Source: Azolla caroliniana (taxonomy: Eukaryota > Polypodiophyta). From it: a stretch of 64,000 nt of DNA. This document shows positions 20,993 to 33,486 of the stretch, one piece after another (positions within the stretch are counted from its first letter, which is position 1; each line of letters opens with the position of its first letter). Made by a program: the position numbers and the translations under genes. Where the stretch lies: the NCBI GenBank assembly GCA_043228905.1, contig JBHGNT010000002.1, forward strand, positions 20,770,001 through 20,834,000. Direction: 5' to 3'. The notes beneath the pieces are model-generated. The model ran no database searches and was not told the DNA's origin. It was given only the letters and a program-made list of their open reading frames with translations.

Positions 20993-23881
20993 TCAAGACG
21001 CCTGGAAGAAGTGAAGGGTGATGCCATAGTGCACAATACTCCAAATGCCTCCTGCTGTGAATGCGATAGCCATGAGAGCTCCAAGGATGCCCAAGGTCCA
21101 ATTCAAGTACCAGCTAAAACTGTAAGTGGGTGGTTTCTTAATGGCAAGCCACATGAAGCAGGGGTACGCAAATGTCACTGGTGCACTGCTTAATCCGCCC
21201 AAGAGCCCTGATAAGCTTGAAAGCCATGGAAAGGCTACTGCTATCAAGAGATTTGTGAACACATAGATGGATCGGAAGATCACCCTTGTTTGCTTGCTTA
21301 TCGGTCGGTTTCTCTTCTCTGTGTACCCGGCTTCGAAACTGTCAAAGATTGTGAAGGAATACATCTGGAATGTTGTCAAACAGTTTATGACTACCAATAT
21401 GAAGAGGAATCCCATTATGGGCCTGGATATGTCCATCTGGTGGAATGCATAGATGCTGTAAAGAATGCCTGAACTTAGCATCTGTCAAAAAAGAATTATA
21501 TTTGGTCAGTGTCTTTTCCCTGTCAGGCATGATATTATGCTACGCTTTAGCTAATGAAGAGCTTCAGTGCAGTGTTTGAAACAAGAGTTGAAAGCCTAAA
21601 TTAAAGCAATTTATAAAGAGGGATTTTCTGGTGCATCACACTACAGGATCCCCAGTATATTAAAAACAAGTCAAAATGTCATAAGAAATTGTACGAAGAG
21701 GGAGTTTGAGAAGGATCACTCTGAAGAGTATTCTGAATGAAGCTTTCTTATAATTTGGAAATATCCAAAGATGATCCAACTATAAGTTGAGAGCAACAAT
21801 GATAATTACCATACATTGAATATAATTCTAATGAGCAGATTCTTTCTGAATCAGTGGATCTTGTCCTTGGATGTAGATTAATGATGATTTTATGTATATA
21901 TTTACTAGCTCATGTATATGGAATTCTTTCAATGTTAATATTTCATACGTACCTCGCTACCGTAAGCCCAGTATCCGCCAACGGCTATCGGCAAGTAGCA
22001 TGACCCAATGATTGAATTTGCAACTTTTGCCCCTCTCCACATCGGAACGTGGGCTGGATGTTTCAAAGTTGAAGGCATGGTAGCCTTAGATATGCAATCA
22101 CAACATAAAGTTTACTACAAAAAATCAACCTGTACTAGAAACATATTGGGGAGAAAGTTCAATAGTTACTAAAACGGACATGTATGTCATCTTGCAGATG
22201 AATGTGTGCCCAAATGCCAGATACGAAAAATAAAGAATGAGATCCACCTGGATTTCCATGGCTACATTGTGACCACGGAATGAGAAGGCAATGATCCCGA
22301 GTGCATTCAAAACAGTGAAGATTTTGGTTGCTGTAAAGGATCCGAGTTCAGCTGTATAAGTGATATCCGCTGGCCGTGCTCGACTTATCGAGAGGATCCA
22401 CAACATGGTGCAATATGTGATAGCTGTCAAGGCCCCGACCATGGATAGTCCAACGATAGAGTTCATATTGGGAAGCTGCGCCAGAACAATACAAAATATG
22501 GCAAAAACAAGGTACCACTCTATCGTTGTAAGGGGGCTTGTTCCACAATGGGGTCCACAAACTATCTTATAGAAGAGCTTAAGGGTACCTCCTCCTATAA
22601 CAATGAGTGTGGTCGAAGTTCCTCCGGTTAGATTGAGGTTGGGTGGAGTGGCTAACCAGTATCCCAACCTCTCACCTAAATGAGAAATTCATGTAAAATG
22701 AACTCGAGTATTATATATGATGATGATGGTTGAAGTCTGAAATATAGCATTGATTTCTAGTATTACCGAATGCTGCTTGAGCTAATTCAACATAGCGATT
22801 GTGTCGAACTCCGGGGATGGCTTCATGTAGGTGAACAAGGATCCACATGGTGTATAGTTGCCAGGCATAGGCAATTATGATAGAAAGGAGCCCCCAAGTC
22901 CTGGAATGGAAGGCTAGATAACTTTAAGCTGAAGAAAAGTAAAATCACTTTTGAATGCAGAATGTTGCAAGTTTATGCCCCAATTTGAAAGCAAAGAAAG
23001 ACAAAAATTTATAGATAGGATTGGACTCTCCTAGGTTTATCCACTTCCCATGCTGTGTAGAGGTCCTTTGCATGAACAGTGTGAGTAGTGTACCATCAGG
23101 GGGGATCCACTTGAGAAATGAATGCAACGCCCAATTCTAGCTAGCTTATATAAACCCAAACCCCAGAAACTCTACATGGAAAAAATTGATAATCTCCGAG
23201 ATCTAGCTGACTGTACTCTAGTTTTGTGGCTGCTAAAATTCTGATTTAATTTGGGGCTCATAATGACATGTAAATGCGATAGTTAATGCTTGTTAAAATA
23301 CAAGATGACGATCATATATCATACCAGCCGAGATAGAACATTGCGTAAGGCAAGAGGAGCCCTTGGAAGCCTATTCCAGCATTAACATTATGGAAAATTG
23401 CATAGAAAGCATTGCCAGTGCGAGATTCGGTGATAGGAAGCCACGCATCTTGAGGATTGAACCTAGCCAAGTGGCCAACATCTTCAAGGTAGGATTTAAT
23501 ATTAGTCATGACCTTTCGGACAGGGGTACCGATAGGGCTATTCAAGAGGCGCGATGGTGTCCATGGAGTCCGAGGAGTGTGTGGTGTATTGCTACCAGTA
23601 GCCATTGTTATGATATCATTCGACGAGGAGTGTCTGGTGGGTGTATGGAACCCTGTTAGAGCAGGGGTATGTGAGGAAGCATTATAGTGCTCAGGCGAAT
23701 TGGTTGCAGGGCTGAAATGATTGTTTGGGGTTAGAGTGTGAGGTGTCGAGGAATTATGTGGAGTGGCAATATTTGGTCCATTGCTCTTTTGGTAGAACTG
23801 CAAATGATGATGGTCTAAGCTCATCTCCTCATCTCTTGCTACCAAGGCCATGGCTAGACCCATGTAGTTAGAATTGGGCAT
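20993..23881 (-). CDS. LHT-type amino acid transporter (LHT8-like), five exons
   Basis: Minus-strand exons: 23881-23325, 22900-22767, 22675-22248, 22084-21953, 21481-20993. All are GT-AG with phases that join cleanly (1740 nt, 579 aa). Residues 1-125 are a hydrophilic Ser/Thr/Pro/Asn/His-rich cytosolic tail with repeated TP motifs (SNTPHTPRTPWTPSR). The AAAP permease core starts at AWLPITESRTGNAFYAIFHN and includes NAGIGFQGLLLPYA, WQLYTMWILVHLHEA, QLPNMNSIVGLSMVGALTAI, FSFRGHNVAMEIQ, TMPSTLKHPAHVPMWRGAK, YAFHQMDISR, FDSFEAGYTEKRNRPI and TFAYPCFMWLAIKKP. The order and motifs match plant lysine/histidine transporter-like proteins with long N termini (LHT8 class); about 11 membrane segments are expected. 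Such proteins import amino acids by proton symport at the plasma membrane; the substrate is not predictable here. No breaks are seen, so the gene is probably intact and expressed. Confidence 0.94.
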
Positions 23882-25908
23882 TTATATAGAAATATATAAA
23901 AGGCATGATGGAATTTCAGATATTTGAAAAACTTTAAAAAAGCCTAACTTTGGCTAATTTTCAAGATGACTAGCATGTCATACTCCCCTATTGACCATAT
24001 TCCTTCTAGATACTAAAAAAGTCATAGAATAAGTGAACTTCTTTTGGTTGCGATAGTATTTTATTAGAGCCACGAAAAGTTGTGTTAACTTGTTTGACCG
24101 ATAGATTTGCCATTGTGTTAAATGTCTTTTGCTAATAGCTGTCAATATGCCCTTGCTTCAAAAGTTGGAAAGTTAGGATCAAACTTATTTGACCAATCAA
24201 TTTCCATTGTTTCTAATGTCGTTGTTGTATAGATGCTAATTAATGGTTCAATTTTCTCAAGTATTTCAATGATTCTGAACTTTTCCATCTATTTTATTAT
24301 AAAAATTGGATAGGTGATCTTGCATCACACATTGCTGATTTCTCAAGTCAATTTTGTGTGGCAATTGGCTTGTCAAGCTATATATTAAAATACTTTTGCC
24401 ATTTGTGATGATGTATTTCCCTTAATTATGATATCAAAAAAGACAATCAAATCTGCATTCCTATATCCTAGAATGTTCCAATGTGTTCCAATGTGTTCCA
24501 ACTTTGTAACTTCTTTGTTTTATATTCATCCTCAAATATGCCCATATGATTTACTTTGTTTGGTCTTAAACATAATACCTTGAGCCTCAACAATCTTGTT
24601 TCTCCATACATACCACTAAGAGTTGGACCATCAAAATAGAAATGACATACTCTTAACCACATAGAACCTGCTCTATTCAAAATTATAATTGTAACAAAGG
24701 GCGTAATGTAGATGATTGGATGGATGTTTTTCATGTATAAGATATTTTGTCAAGAAGTACCTAAAATATGATGTCAATCAACTTCTAATTAATACCCAAA
24801 GAAGAAATGGAGGGTGAATGGTGTTTGGATGATGGGGAAGAAGAGACTCTATTGGGCAGTGAATCTAGATAAAATTTTTAAAGTTTGGCACAGGTTGGAG
24901 GATGTGTAGGTTTGGTGGTAATTGGGATTGCTTGTTGTGAATTTGGCACATAGAGAACTATGATAAAACAAATGCCCATGTATTACATTGAAGGATGGTG
25001 AGAAAGAGTTGCGAAAGAAGAAAAATAAAAAATGTCTCAAAAGTTAACTAAATAAATAGACATCTTGCCTTACATTGTAAAAATTGCCTAAAGTTTTACA
25101 AAATTCCTAGAACACCTTGGGTGGGCTAAATTGCAACGATGCTATAGAATTTATAAATCATCAAAAGTTGGTTAAATTGCAAAATGGACCTATTTTTTAC
25201 AAAAGTATCACAACTTTGTGAGTTAAATTGTAAAAATATTTCCCAAAATATATTGTGAAATTTCGAAAGAAACACATATTTGTGCAATAATGTTTTGTGC
25301 TAAAAAATACACATGTAGAGAAAAAGAAAAAAAAGAAGGAAATGTAGAAGAGAGCTATGAAGGAAAGGAGTTAGTTTTTAAAAAAAATTTCCTCAGTTTG
25401 AAAAATGATCAAGGAGTGTAAATCAATGATTAAGGAACAATAATCAATTTTAAAAGGGAAATCAACGTGATGATCAATTCGGAACTGACCATGGTTATTT
25501 GTGAAAAACGAGTCAACATGTAGATGATATTAACCACCCAAAGACAATGGAGCTCACAAGCTTGATTTTTACTTTTTACCTTCATTACTTTCCTGAAATT
25601 TAGGAGCTTCTACTTGTTTGACATCACGTACTTATAGTCCATTGCAAGTCATATACTCATGAATTTTGTTTCTAAGGCACTCTTTAATTGTTAGTCATTT
25701 CCCTTCTTTATGTCTCTCTCTTAAGCATATGACTTCTAGTCTTGTTTCCTTTTTACTTTGGTTTATTTATCTACTCAAACTTTGTCTCATGATAACCTTT
25801 GTACTATGGTCACAATGATTGTGATTACATAATCTTAAGCATTTCACCCTTATGACTCTCATTTTCCTAGTTTAGAGTAGGCCTCAATGCACACTTAACC
25901 ATGAGTTA
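23882..25908. other. AT-rich intergenic region
   Basis: About 2 kb upstream of the transporter gene. No gene or clear repeat family is recognised; the stretch is AT-rich with short direct repeats such as CCAATGTGTT twice at 24477-24499. The first few hundred bases (23882-24200) are the likely promoter of the transporter. Confidence 0.45.
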
Positions 25909-26230
25909 TTGTCACAATGGAACATGGGGCCTTGTCTAATGTCTACCACACAAGAAGTCCATTGGATGCAAATGGGTGTAAAGTATACCCTTCACAACTC
26001 CATAAAGAAGAAAACTTACCATGTAGTGAAGGGATATGCCCAACCACAAGATATTGACATCAACTATGAGGATAACATGGCCTATCTGGTGAAGATGAAG
26101 ACTATGTAAGCTTGTTAGAGTTGGGAATGTTCAAGGAATGTCAACTCCACATGGACGTAAAGAATGCCACTCCTCCAAGGAGATGAAGAAGAAATATACA
26201 TGAAAAAACCCTTTGGATTCAAGTTGGAAA
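25909..26230 (+). pseudogene. Old copia reverse transcriptase relic
   Basis: The plus strand reads NMGPCLMSTTQEVHWMQM, then YHVVKGYAQPQDIDINYEDN and, in another frame, QLHMDVKNATPLQGDEEEIYM. These are the N-terminal copia RT blocks (normally KGYAQ-GIDYEETF and DVKNAFLHGDL-EEVYM). Many substitutions and frame changes indicate an old, isolated fragment with no LTRs nearby. Confidence 0.65.
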
Positions 26231-26240
26231 TCAAGCCACA

Positions 26241-27174
26241 CACAATATCTTCGTTCAAGAAGTTGGCTGAGTCAATGTTTTGAAAACATCCATGCACAAA
26301 CTCTGTTGCTTGTCTAACCTTTTGGGATAAAATAAAATCCTCTTCTATCTTCTTGAAGGGGCATGGAAGTACTTTTTCTTTTTGGGATAAGATACTATCG
26401 GTTAAATAAAAGTATTTTTTCTTCTTGGGGTTCATGGAGTTATTGGATGCTCATTGTCAAGAGGTCTTCTCTAGTCATGTCACAACATTATGATATTGTA
26501 TTTCATGAATTTTTGAGTGATCTATGGGCATGGCACGCTTTTGACTAGGCATGTTTCTAGTCATTGTGGTATATGTACTCTTGTTTGCTTACAAAGAACA
26601 AGGAAACAAATGTGGCCACTACTTATAGGCCTTCTCAAGCACATTTACATGCCTTCTCAAGCACATTTACAAATTGGGTTATGATCATGCTCTAGATTCT
26701 CATTCGCCTCAAGCTTATATGCATTATAAGTGACAACTTGACTCTCATTCAAAAGAAGAGATCTCGTGCATCAATCACACCCAACTCACTCATATTCACC
26801 ACAATCTTTTTATGCACAGTCATATCTACAAGTGAAATATTCAAGTAGGAATGTGCACATCGATGTGATCACCTCATTCCTTAATGGTCCATCTTCCAAT
26901 AGGTTCATGTTGTCTTTTCTTGCTAAATACTAGATGCTTTATTTGCCACTGACTTAGTGGCATGAGCAATGTACACTGGTAATGAATTGTGAAAGTCTAC
27001 GTTGACTGCCACCATTTTCAATGTTACACAATAGAAACATAAAACTCTCACTTGTTTCTACATAATGTGACACACCCTTGTATACTCCTAGCCACCAATA
27101 CTATTTTTTATATTTGCAAATGTTGCCCAAGCCATGATGAAATTGAGCGATCAATGTTGTTCACTCTTCCATTT
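26241..27174. other. Unassigned intergenic DNA
   Basis: No gene recognised. A 23-bp tandem duplication (GCCTTCTCAAGCACATTTAC twice) lies at about 26629-26669. The sequence continues to the outer edge of copia element D. Confidence 0.4.
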
Positions 27175-27520
27175 TGTAGAGGACATTGTATGTGTCTTGG
27201 TCGGCTATGATGTGTAAGGTTGGTTGACTGATGCGGAAATGTATATAGATCTTGTTGAATGGAGTTTGCAAACAAGTAACGAGTGAGGAAGGATACAATA
27301 TAGTGTTTTTGTCAAGAATATGCACAGAGAGTAAAGAAAGAAGAAGATAGTTACATGGTTATGAGGCAAGATGACTGTTGCATTACAATCCCTTTGAACT
27401 TCTTTACAATGCTCAGTTCCCTCTTTTTTATAGTTACAGGGTAACTGAGCTAACCCCTTTTGGAAGTGTTCGCACAAGGCGGATACAATAAATGGGTAGA
27501 GTGGAACTTTTAGCCCAACA
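27175..27520 (-). repeat. 3' LTR of copia D, 346 bp
   Basis: On the minus strand it begins TGTTGGGCTAAAAGTTCC and ends CCTCTACA. It matches 62919-63271 along its whole length (for example the CTTGTTGAATGGA and GTTACAYGGTTATGAGGCAA blocks) with moderate divergence, so D is not young. Confidence 0.85.
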
Positions 27521-27932
27521 AACTTCCACATAAAAGGACTACTCTAATTGTTTACAATAAATTAGAGGTTATCTTCCCCGTAAACTTAAATTACAAGCTA
27601 GGCTAGTTCCCAAATTCGGAGCGTTTGAGTCGGCTCCTTTGGTCCTTCAGCTCCTTTGCTCTTCGGCCAGTCAGCTTTGCAGGTCATTCAACTCTTTCAA
27701 CTCTTTTAACTCCTTCAGAAGATTTTGCCTTTTTGGGATGTTCGGCCCTTTTAGCTTTCGACTCTTTCACTGCTATCTCTGATTCAGCTTGCCTATTCTC
27801 CTTAGCTTGTTGTAGTCCCATTTGTCTCCTTAATGCTCCGAAGCGGTGATTTGGGAATGGCTTTTTCAAGTTGTCGGCGATGTTCACCTCTGTATCTACC
27901 TTTTGGACTTCGAGCTTCTTTTCGGTGATGAG

Positions 27933-28304
27933 CTATCGAATGTGGTGATACCTCACCTCAATGTGTTTCATCTTGGCATGGTAGACTAGATTCCAGATGA
28001 GGTGGATTGCACTCTGTGAGTCGCAATACAAGGTTGGAGCGGGATGGTCAATTCGACTCTTTATTGAAAAGTCAATTGACAATCGTTGTAGCAAAATTGC
28101 TTCTTTTGCTGTTGCCGATGTGGTGATGTACTCAGCCTTTGTTGTGGAGAGCATCGTACATTTGTGAAGCTTTGACCTCCACGAAATCGCTCTGCCTCCG
28201 TAGATGAAGGCAAAACCTGATGTCGATTTCCAATTGTTGGGGTTGACAACATAGTCAGAATCAGTGAAGCCTTCGACTTTGGTCAGATGGTCCGATCCAA
28301 ACAT
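27933..28304 (-). pseudogene. Copia D RNase H
   Basis: The minus-strand frame has GFTDSDYVVNPNNWKSTSGF (the catalytic Asp block), FIYGGRAISWRSKLHKCTMLSTTKAEY, and LYCDSQSAIHL followed by KHIEVRYHHIR. All the hallmark copia RNase H blocks are present in one open frame, although the flanking frames are broken. Confidence 0.88.
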
Positions 28305-28676
28305 TAGCTATATATTCTCAATTCCGCAAAGATACCGGAACATATGTTTTACAACTTCCCAATGCTTCTTTCTGGGATTGGACATGTATAGGGTGGTGGC
28401 CCCTACGACATATACAAGGTCGGGTCCGGTGGTCACCATCACGTACATGAGACTTCCTACGAACGATGTGTAGGGTATCTTGCTCATTTGCTCAATCTCA
28501 ACCTATGTAGAGGGAGACTCCCTGACTAATAGTCATATCAACCTCAGGAGCGGAGTCAGTGCCAACTTTGACTTGTCCATGTTGAAATGCCTTAGCACCT
28601 TATGGATATACTAAAATTGGGAGAGCCGTAGGATCTTCTTCTTCTTGTCTCGCCCTATCCTCATGCCCAAGATGTG

Positions 28677-29300
28677 TCAGACTTCCCTGAGTTCCTTCAT
28701 CAAGAATTTCTCGTGAAGTTGCTGTTTTAGCTTCCTGATTTTGTCTTTATCGCTTCCGGCGATAAGCATGTCATTGACATACAGAATCATGTAGATATGA
28801 GACTCCTTAGCTAATTGAAGAATGTACATACATGGGTCAGAGTCAGACCGATTGTAGACAAGTTGCCGGATGTAGGAGTCAAACTTTTGATACCACATCC
28901 TCGACGCTGGCTTTAAGCTGTATAGACTTTTCTTCAGTCAACAAATGAGGTGACCTTCCTCCCCTGTCGTCATGAAGCCTATTAGTTGGGACATGTATAT
29001 GTCTTCTTCCAAATCTCTGTGAAGGAATGTTGTCTTGACGTCCAGTTGCTCGAGCCCAAGGTCTTCCATCGCTACGACTCTGAATAGGAGCCAAAGGGTC
29101 ACCATGTTGACTATGGGAGAGAAAATTTTGTTTAGGCGAAGCTGTGTTCTTGTTTGAAACCCTTGGCAATGAGCCGAGCTTTATATTTGGTTGTCTGAAC
29201 CAGATACATATTTCTAGCTGTAAACGCATTTACAGGGCAGTACCTTCCTTCCGGTTGGCAATTTGACCCACTCTCATGTGTCATTCTATCGGATTGAGTC
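28677..29300 (-). pseudogene. Copia D reverse transcriptase
   Basis: The C-terminal half (28898-28677) reads WYQKFDSYI, SDPCMYI and MILYVNDMLIAG, where the usual YVDDM is YVNDM (first catalytic Asp replaced by Asn). The N-terminal half at about 28900-29300 is frameshifted (LGSLPRVSNKNTASP; GQDNIPSQRFGRRHI). Non-functional. Confidence 0.8.
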
Positions 29301-29939
29301 CATTTCGGATCTCATGACTTGTTGCCATTTTTCGGCATCCAGTGCAGTAATGGCTTCTTCGTATGACCTCAATTCTCATGTATTTGTACAGTTGACGTAG
29401 TCTAGGTCCGGTTGATAGAACTCTATCGGCTTTTGGACTCATCCGGATCTCCTCGGTGCCGAATTGTTAGGTTCGGATTCTTCAACCTGAGCTCTTGGTC
29501 GACCGCCATTCTATGAACTCTTGTCTGATGGAGATTTATTTGGGGATCCTCTTTGGCAATAACCTTGCTTATCTATCAGATCTACCCCTTCCTTGAGAGT
29601 ATTCAACTAGTGAGTTGGTGCCATAGCCAGTTCAGATCGGTCATTTGGCATTGTGGCTGATTCGACCCTCTTAGCGAATTTGGCCTTGGTCGTTTTTCTA
29701 GCCGATTGGAATTCAGATATTGAACCATTTGTTAATTCAGGTTCGGCTAGGGGGTTGCTGGCTGAATTGGGTTTTGATACAACATCTCGGTCTCGAAGTA
29801 AGATTGGGAGAGATCAAAACTGACTCTCTTGCCGATTCGAGGTGGCACTTACCATAGTGCATGTGGCACTTGAGGCCTAATTGCTTTTGATGGCGAACGA
29901 TTTATCAAATAGATAGCCGTCTGCAATGCTTTTGCCAAG

Positions 29940-30530
29940 ACCCCTAGCTTCAATCCTGCTTGTTGGAGCATTGTTGTGACTCGTTCATGGATTGTCCGGT
30001 TCATGCGTTCGGCTACATCTTTCTACATCGGGGTGTAGGGAATGGTCCTTTCGTGCGGGATCCCTTTCTTGTATAGATACTTGGCGAACACTTTGGAGGT
30101 ATATTCTCCTCCGTTGTTTGACCATAGCGTTTTTTACTTTGTAGCCAGATCGGTTTTCGGCTTTGGTTAGCCATCGAGCGAAAACCTCGAGCAATTCGTC
30201 CTTGGACTTGATCAAGCAAGCCCAGACTTTACGTGTAAAATCATCAACGAAGGTGATGAAGTACTGTGAGCCACCTAGAGATCTTTCGGGCATCCGCCTA
30301 CAAATGTCTGTGTGAATTAGCTCTAAGGGTTGTGGTACCTTCTCGTAGTGAACTGAGTGCTGACTTTGGGTCTATTTCCCTTCTCCCTCTCAATGATCAC
30401 AAAAGTCAGTCTCATCATGATGGAGCTTTGGTATGTATCCAATTGTCGATAATCGTTCTAGTCTAGCTTGTGACATATGGCCGAGTCGGCCATGCCACAA
30501 CGATGTTGTCAGCACTTCGGTTAATCACTC
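29940..30530 (-). pseudogene. Copia D integrase and GAG-preintegrase remnant
   Basis: The integrase core frame (30293-29985) reads GGSQYFITFVDDFTRKVWACLIKSKDELLEVF. The downstream part with the catalytic Glu (NRTIHERVTTM-like, about 29985-30010) is in another frame. Upstream, the preintegrase HIW-H-RLGH-type block can be traced near 30460-30510. Confidence 0.75.
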
Positions 30531-30699
30531 TGAACGGGTACATGTTGTTGTACTTCACACCATGGCCGATTCTCAGATTTCCTCTTGTAATATGCTATGA
30601 TGACTTGCTCATTGTTCTCTTGTACCCGTCTTCAACTAACATTCCGATGGAATCTAGACTCCTTTTGAGATTGAGTACATGCCAGACATGGTGCAGGGT

Positions 30700-30865
30700 G
30701 ATCGTACTTCCATTCGGCAACCGAATGGGAATTTCACCAATTCCAGCGATTTGGCACTCTTGCCCATTGTTGAGTCAGATTGAGCCACCAACTCCGGCCG
30801 AATAGACTGAAAAGCATTCGTGGTGGGGGGTCACATGGAATGTGGTGCCTAAATCAAGTAGCGGT
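30700..30865 (-). pseudogene. Copia D protease remnant
   Basis: The minus strand reads LLDLGTTFHVTPHHECF near 30865-30815, a decayed form of the copia protease LDSGATFHVTPH motif; the catalytic Asp is followed by Leu-Gly rather than Ser-Gly. It joins, across gypsy O, to the DARTWM segment at 53445. Confidence 0.72.
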
Positions 30866-31271
30866 TATGAGTAGTACTAGAGACAGAGAGGATTAGTACT
30901 AGAGATAGATAGAGAGGAGGTAGAGACGGAGAGAGAGAGAGATCTAGAGTGTGGACGAGAGAAGTATGAGAACAAGAAGTATATTATATGAAAGGAAGTA
31001 CAAGGATAAGAGTAGCTAAGAGGCTTAAGACAAGCGTTGAACCAAATTGGTTCCGAGTAATACAATATGCCACAATTTATAGGATTTTCAGGAGTATTCC
31101 TGAAGTTTCTAGAACGTTCCACAATATTCTAGAGTATACATGAAAGTTCCATAATGAAATAACAAATGAAAATATATTTTATATATTACAATAGTTGTTT
31201 TAATGATAAGGTCTCAACCCCCCGTACTATAAGGAAATGGGTTCAATTCCTTTTGAGGGCATATCATGACA
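30866..31271 (-). repeat. 3' LTR of gypsy O
   Basis: On the minus strand it starts TGTCATGATATGCCCTC at 31271. It shares with 52915-53444 the blocks AGAAGTATATTATATGAAAGG, GAGTAATACAATATGCC and TTATAGGATTTTCAGGAGTA (plus strand). The left edge is uncertain by about ten bases. Confidence 0.75.
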
Positions 31272-31399
31272 CTATCCCTCTCTTTGAACGACTCGTTTTA
31301 TGAGTCGTCTTTAGTTGTTTGGATATTGTCAATGAAAATCCTCAAGAAGGGCTCGAGCATTTGCAACATTCTCTACTGATTCCCAAGTACTTTAGGATC

Positions 31400-32060
31400 A
31401 TGTTGCTCTTGTGTTTTTGAATAAATTAGTAGATCAACCAAATAAATTATTAGACAGATGTCCAAAAGATCTCGAAAAATATCATTTCCATGTTTTGAAA
31501 AATTATTGGTGCATTTGTTAGCAAGAATGGCATAACTATATACTCAAAATGCCCATATCGGGTGCAGAAATCTGTCTTCCACTCGTCTCCCGGTTAGATC
31601 CGTACGAGATTATATGCACCTCGTAAGTCGATCTTTTTAAATATTTTGCACCATTAATCCTTTCTAAAAGATTTGAGATCAGGGGAAGTGCATACCTATT
31701 CTTGATGGTAACTTTATTTAGCCCCCGGTAATCCACGACTAGACGAAGTGCTCCATGTTTTTTCTTTACAAAGAAAATAGGTGCGCTAGCTAGAGATTTC
31801 TAATGTCAAATGAATCCATTTGGCAAGTTTTCCTCTATGTAGCATGTAGGCCCAAAGAACCTCAAGCTTGGTCGGTGACAAATTGTAGATCGGTCCCCAC
31901 AGTGGCTCTTTTCCTAGTTGTAAATCAATGGGACAATCATAGGGTGAATGTTGTGGAAAAGTATTAGCTTTTACCTTAGCAAAAACATTGGCATAATACT
32001 TCTTTGGAAGTTGAATCGTTGACTTCTCCTCATTGATACTAGATGGATTCACTTATACGA
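31400..32060 (-). pseudogene. Gypsy O protease-RT linker and RT fragment
   Basis: The minus strand has FPQHSPYDCPIDLQLGKEPL then GPIYNLSPTKLEVLWAYM (linker preceding gypsy RT), [20 protein letters not shown] (RT block), [13 protein letters not shown] in another frame, and [18 protein letters not shown]. The YLDD catalytic block is not preserved and the frame is broken several times. Confidence 0.8.
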
Positions 32061-32167
32061 CAAATAAAAACATTAATTCCTTTCGTTCTTCCTTATTTAA
32101 TTGATGTAGCGAAGTGGTGAAATCCTATGAGTAATTGCTTGAGGTTTCCTATTAGCTTGTTGGCGAT

Positions 32168-32269
32168 GTTAATCCTTAGGGCCGGACAATGGCCTAACAT
32201 AGGGTGTCTCCAGAAGACACTTCACCAAAGGGGTGTTACGACGAGGTAACTTAAGACACAATGATTAAT
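32168..32269 (-). repeat. 3' LTR of gypsy B, first piece
   Basis: Matches 50621-50723 (TGTTAATCCTTAGGGCCGG and onward to GATTAAT) and then stops exactly where the transposon begins. The last four bases, TAAT at 32266-32269, are the left copy of the target duplication. Confidence 0.92.
32266..32269. repeat. Left target-site duplication TAAT
   Basis: TAAT directly precedes the left terminal inverted repeat and is repeated at 43069-43072. The uninterrupted LTR copy has a single TAAT at 50720-50723. Confidence 0.92.
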
Positions 32270-32294
32270 GGGTGAAAGCATGCGAGTGGAAACA
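32270..32294 (+). repeat. Left terminal inverted repeat
   Basis: 25 bases starting GGGTGAAAGCATGCGAGTGG. It differs from the right end at one position (G against A at base 5). The centre GCATGC is itself palindromic. The first AGCTAATTAGCT palindrome follows within 40 bases. Confidence 0.93.
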
Positions 32295-32299
32295 ATTAG

Positions 32300-32415
32300 C
32301 TATGTCCTTGACATAGCTAATTAGCTATGCAAAAAGCTACCATTGATAAATAGTCATTTTAGTAAAAAGCCATCATTAATAAATTAAGTATGCAAAAAAC
32401 TACCATTGAAAATAC
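32300..32415. repeat. Subterminal palindromes, left end
   Basis: Contains AGCTAATTAGCT at about 32321 and half-sites (AATTAGCTATG, AAAAGCTACCATTGATAA, AAAAAGCCATCATTAATAA, AAAACTACCATTGAAAA) that look like decayed versions. This mirrors the palindromes beside the right terminal repeat. Confidence 0.75.
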
Positions 32416-32624
32416 TAGAGTGTTTTAATTACATATGTAAATGAGTGCCATAAATGTGCAACATAAATTGATGTGTGCACCATAAATGTGTACCATAAAT
32501 TATATATCGAATTCCTAGGTCCATTATGCATGATCCTTTGCCACATCACGTAGGCCATCTCTAGTTGAGTACTGTGGGTTAGTTGCTACCACTGTTGCTA
32601 AACCCTATCAAGTCCACCTGCCGC

Positions 32625-33340
32625 CACTCTACACTGAGGGGCCGCTACTGTGCGTTCCAAGCATCATCAAAGAGCTGCTCAATCTGACGGGGTTCTCTTC
32701 TCTGTGACACTCTACACTCAGGGGCCCCTGACAGGGTTCTCTTCTCTGTGCCACTCTACACTCAGGGGCCACTATTGTGCATTCTAAGCATCATCAAAGA
32801 GCTGTTCAATCTGACGGGGTTATCTTCTCTGTGCCACTCTACACTCAGGGGCCGCTACTGTGCGTTCCAAGCATCATCAAAGAGCTGTTCAATCTGACGG
32901 GGTTCTCTTCTCTTTGCCACTCTACACTCAGGAGCCGCTACTGTGCGTTCCAAGCATCATTAAAGAGCTATTCAATCTGACGGGGTTCTCTTCTCTTTGC
33001 CACTCTCACTCAGGGGCCGCTACTGTGCGTTCCAAGCATCATTGGTAACTGTTCAATCTGACGGGGTTCTCTTCTCTGTGCCACTCTATCTTAGGTGCCT
33101 TCTATGTGCGTTCCAAGCATCATCGGTAACTATTCAATCTGACGGGGTTCTCTCCTCCATTGCCATCATTCTATACTCAGTTGCCGCTACTGTCCAGTCC
33201 CGGATTGCTTCCACATTTTGATTTGACGGAGTTCACTCATCCAACGGCAACATTCTACACTCAGTTGTCGCCATTGGTCGGTCTTGGATCGCCTCCTCAA
33301 CTGTTCGATCCAACGGAGTGAAATCCTTTACTGTTCGGTC
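32625..33340 (+). repeat. Tandem repeats of about 83 bp upstream of the transposase
   Basis: Eight to nine units, each with CCACTCTACACTCAGGGGCC, GCTACTGTGCGTTCCAAGCA, TCATCAAAGAG and CAATCTGACGGGGTTCTC. The first five are highly similar; the last three become diverged toward the start codon. The second unit is shortened to about 44 bp. The block ends about 150 bp before the ATG, so it may be promoter or leader sequence of the transposase gene. Confidence 0.88.
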
Positions 33341-33486
33341 TTGGATTGCAATAACTTTTCTGTCTATTGATTATCTTGTGTATTGTTGTGTCTAATCTTG
33401 TGTATTGTGGAATATTTTTGTGTATTGTTGTTGCCCATAGCCATCTTTAATACTTGTTTTTTTTTCTGGAAATTTAGGGTTTTAAC

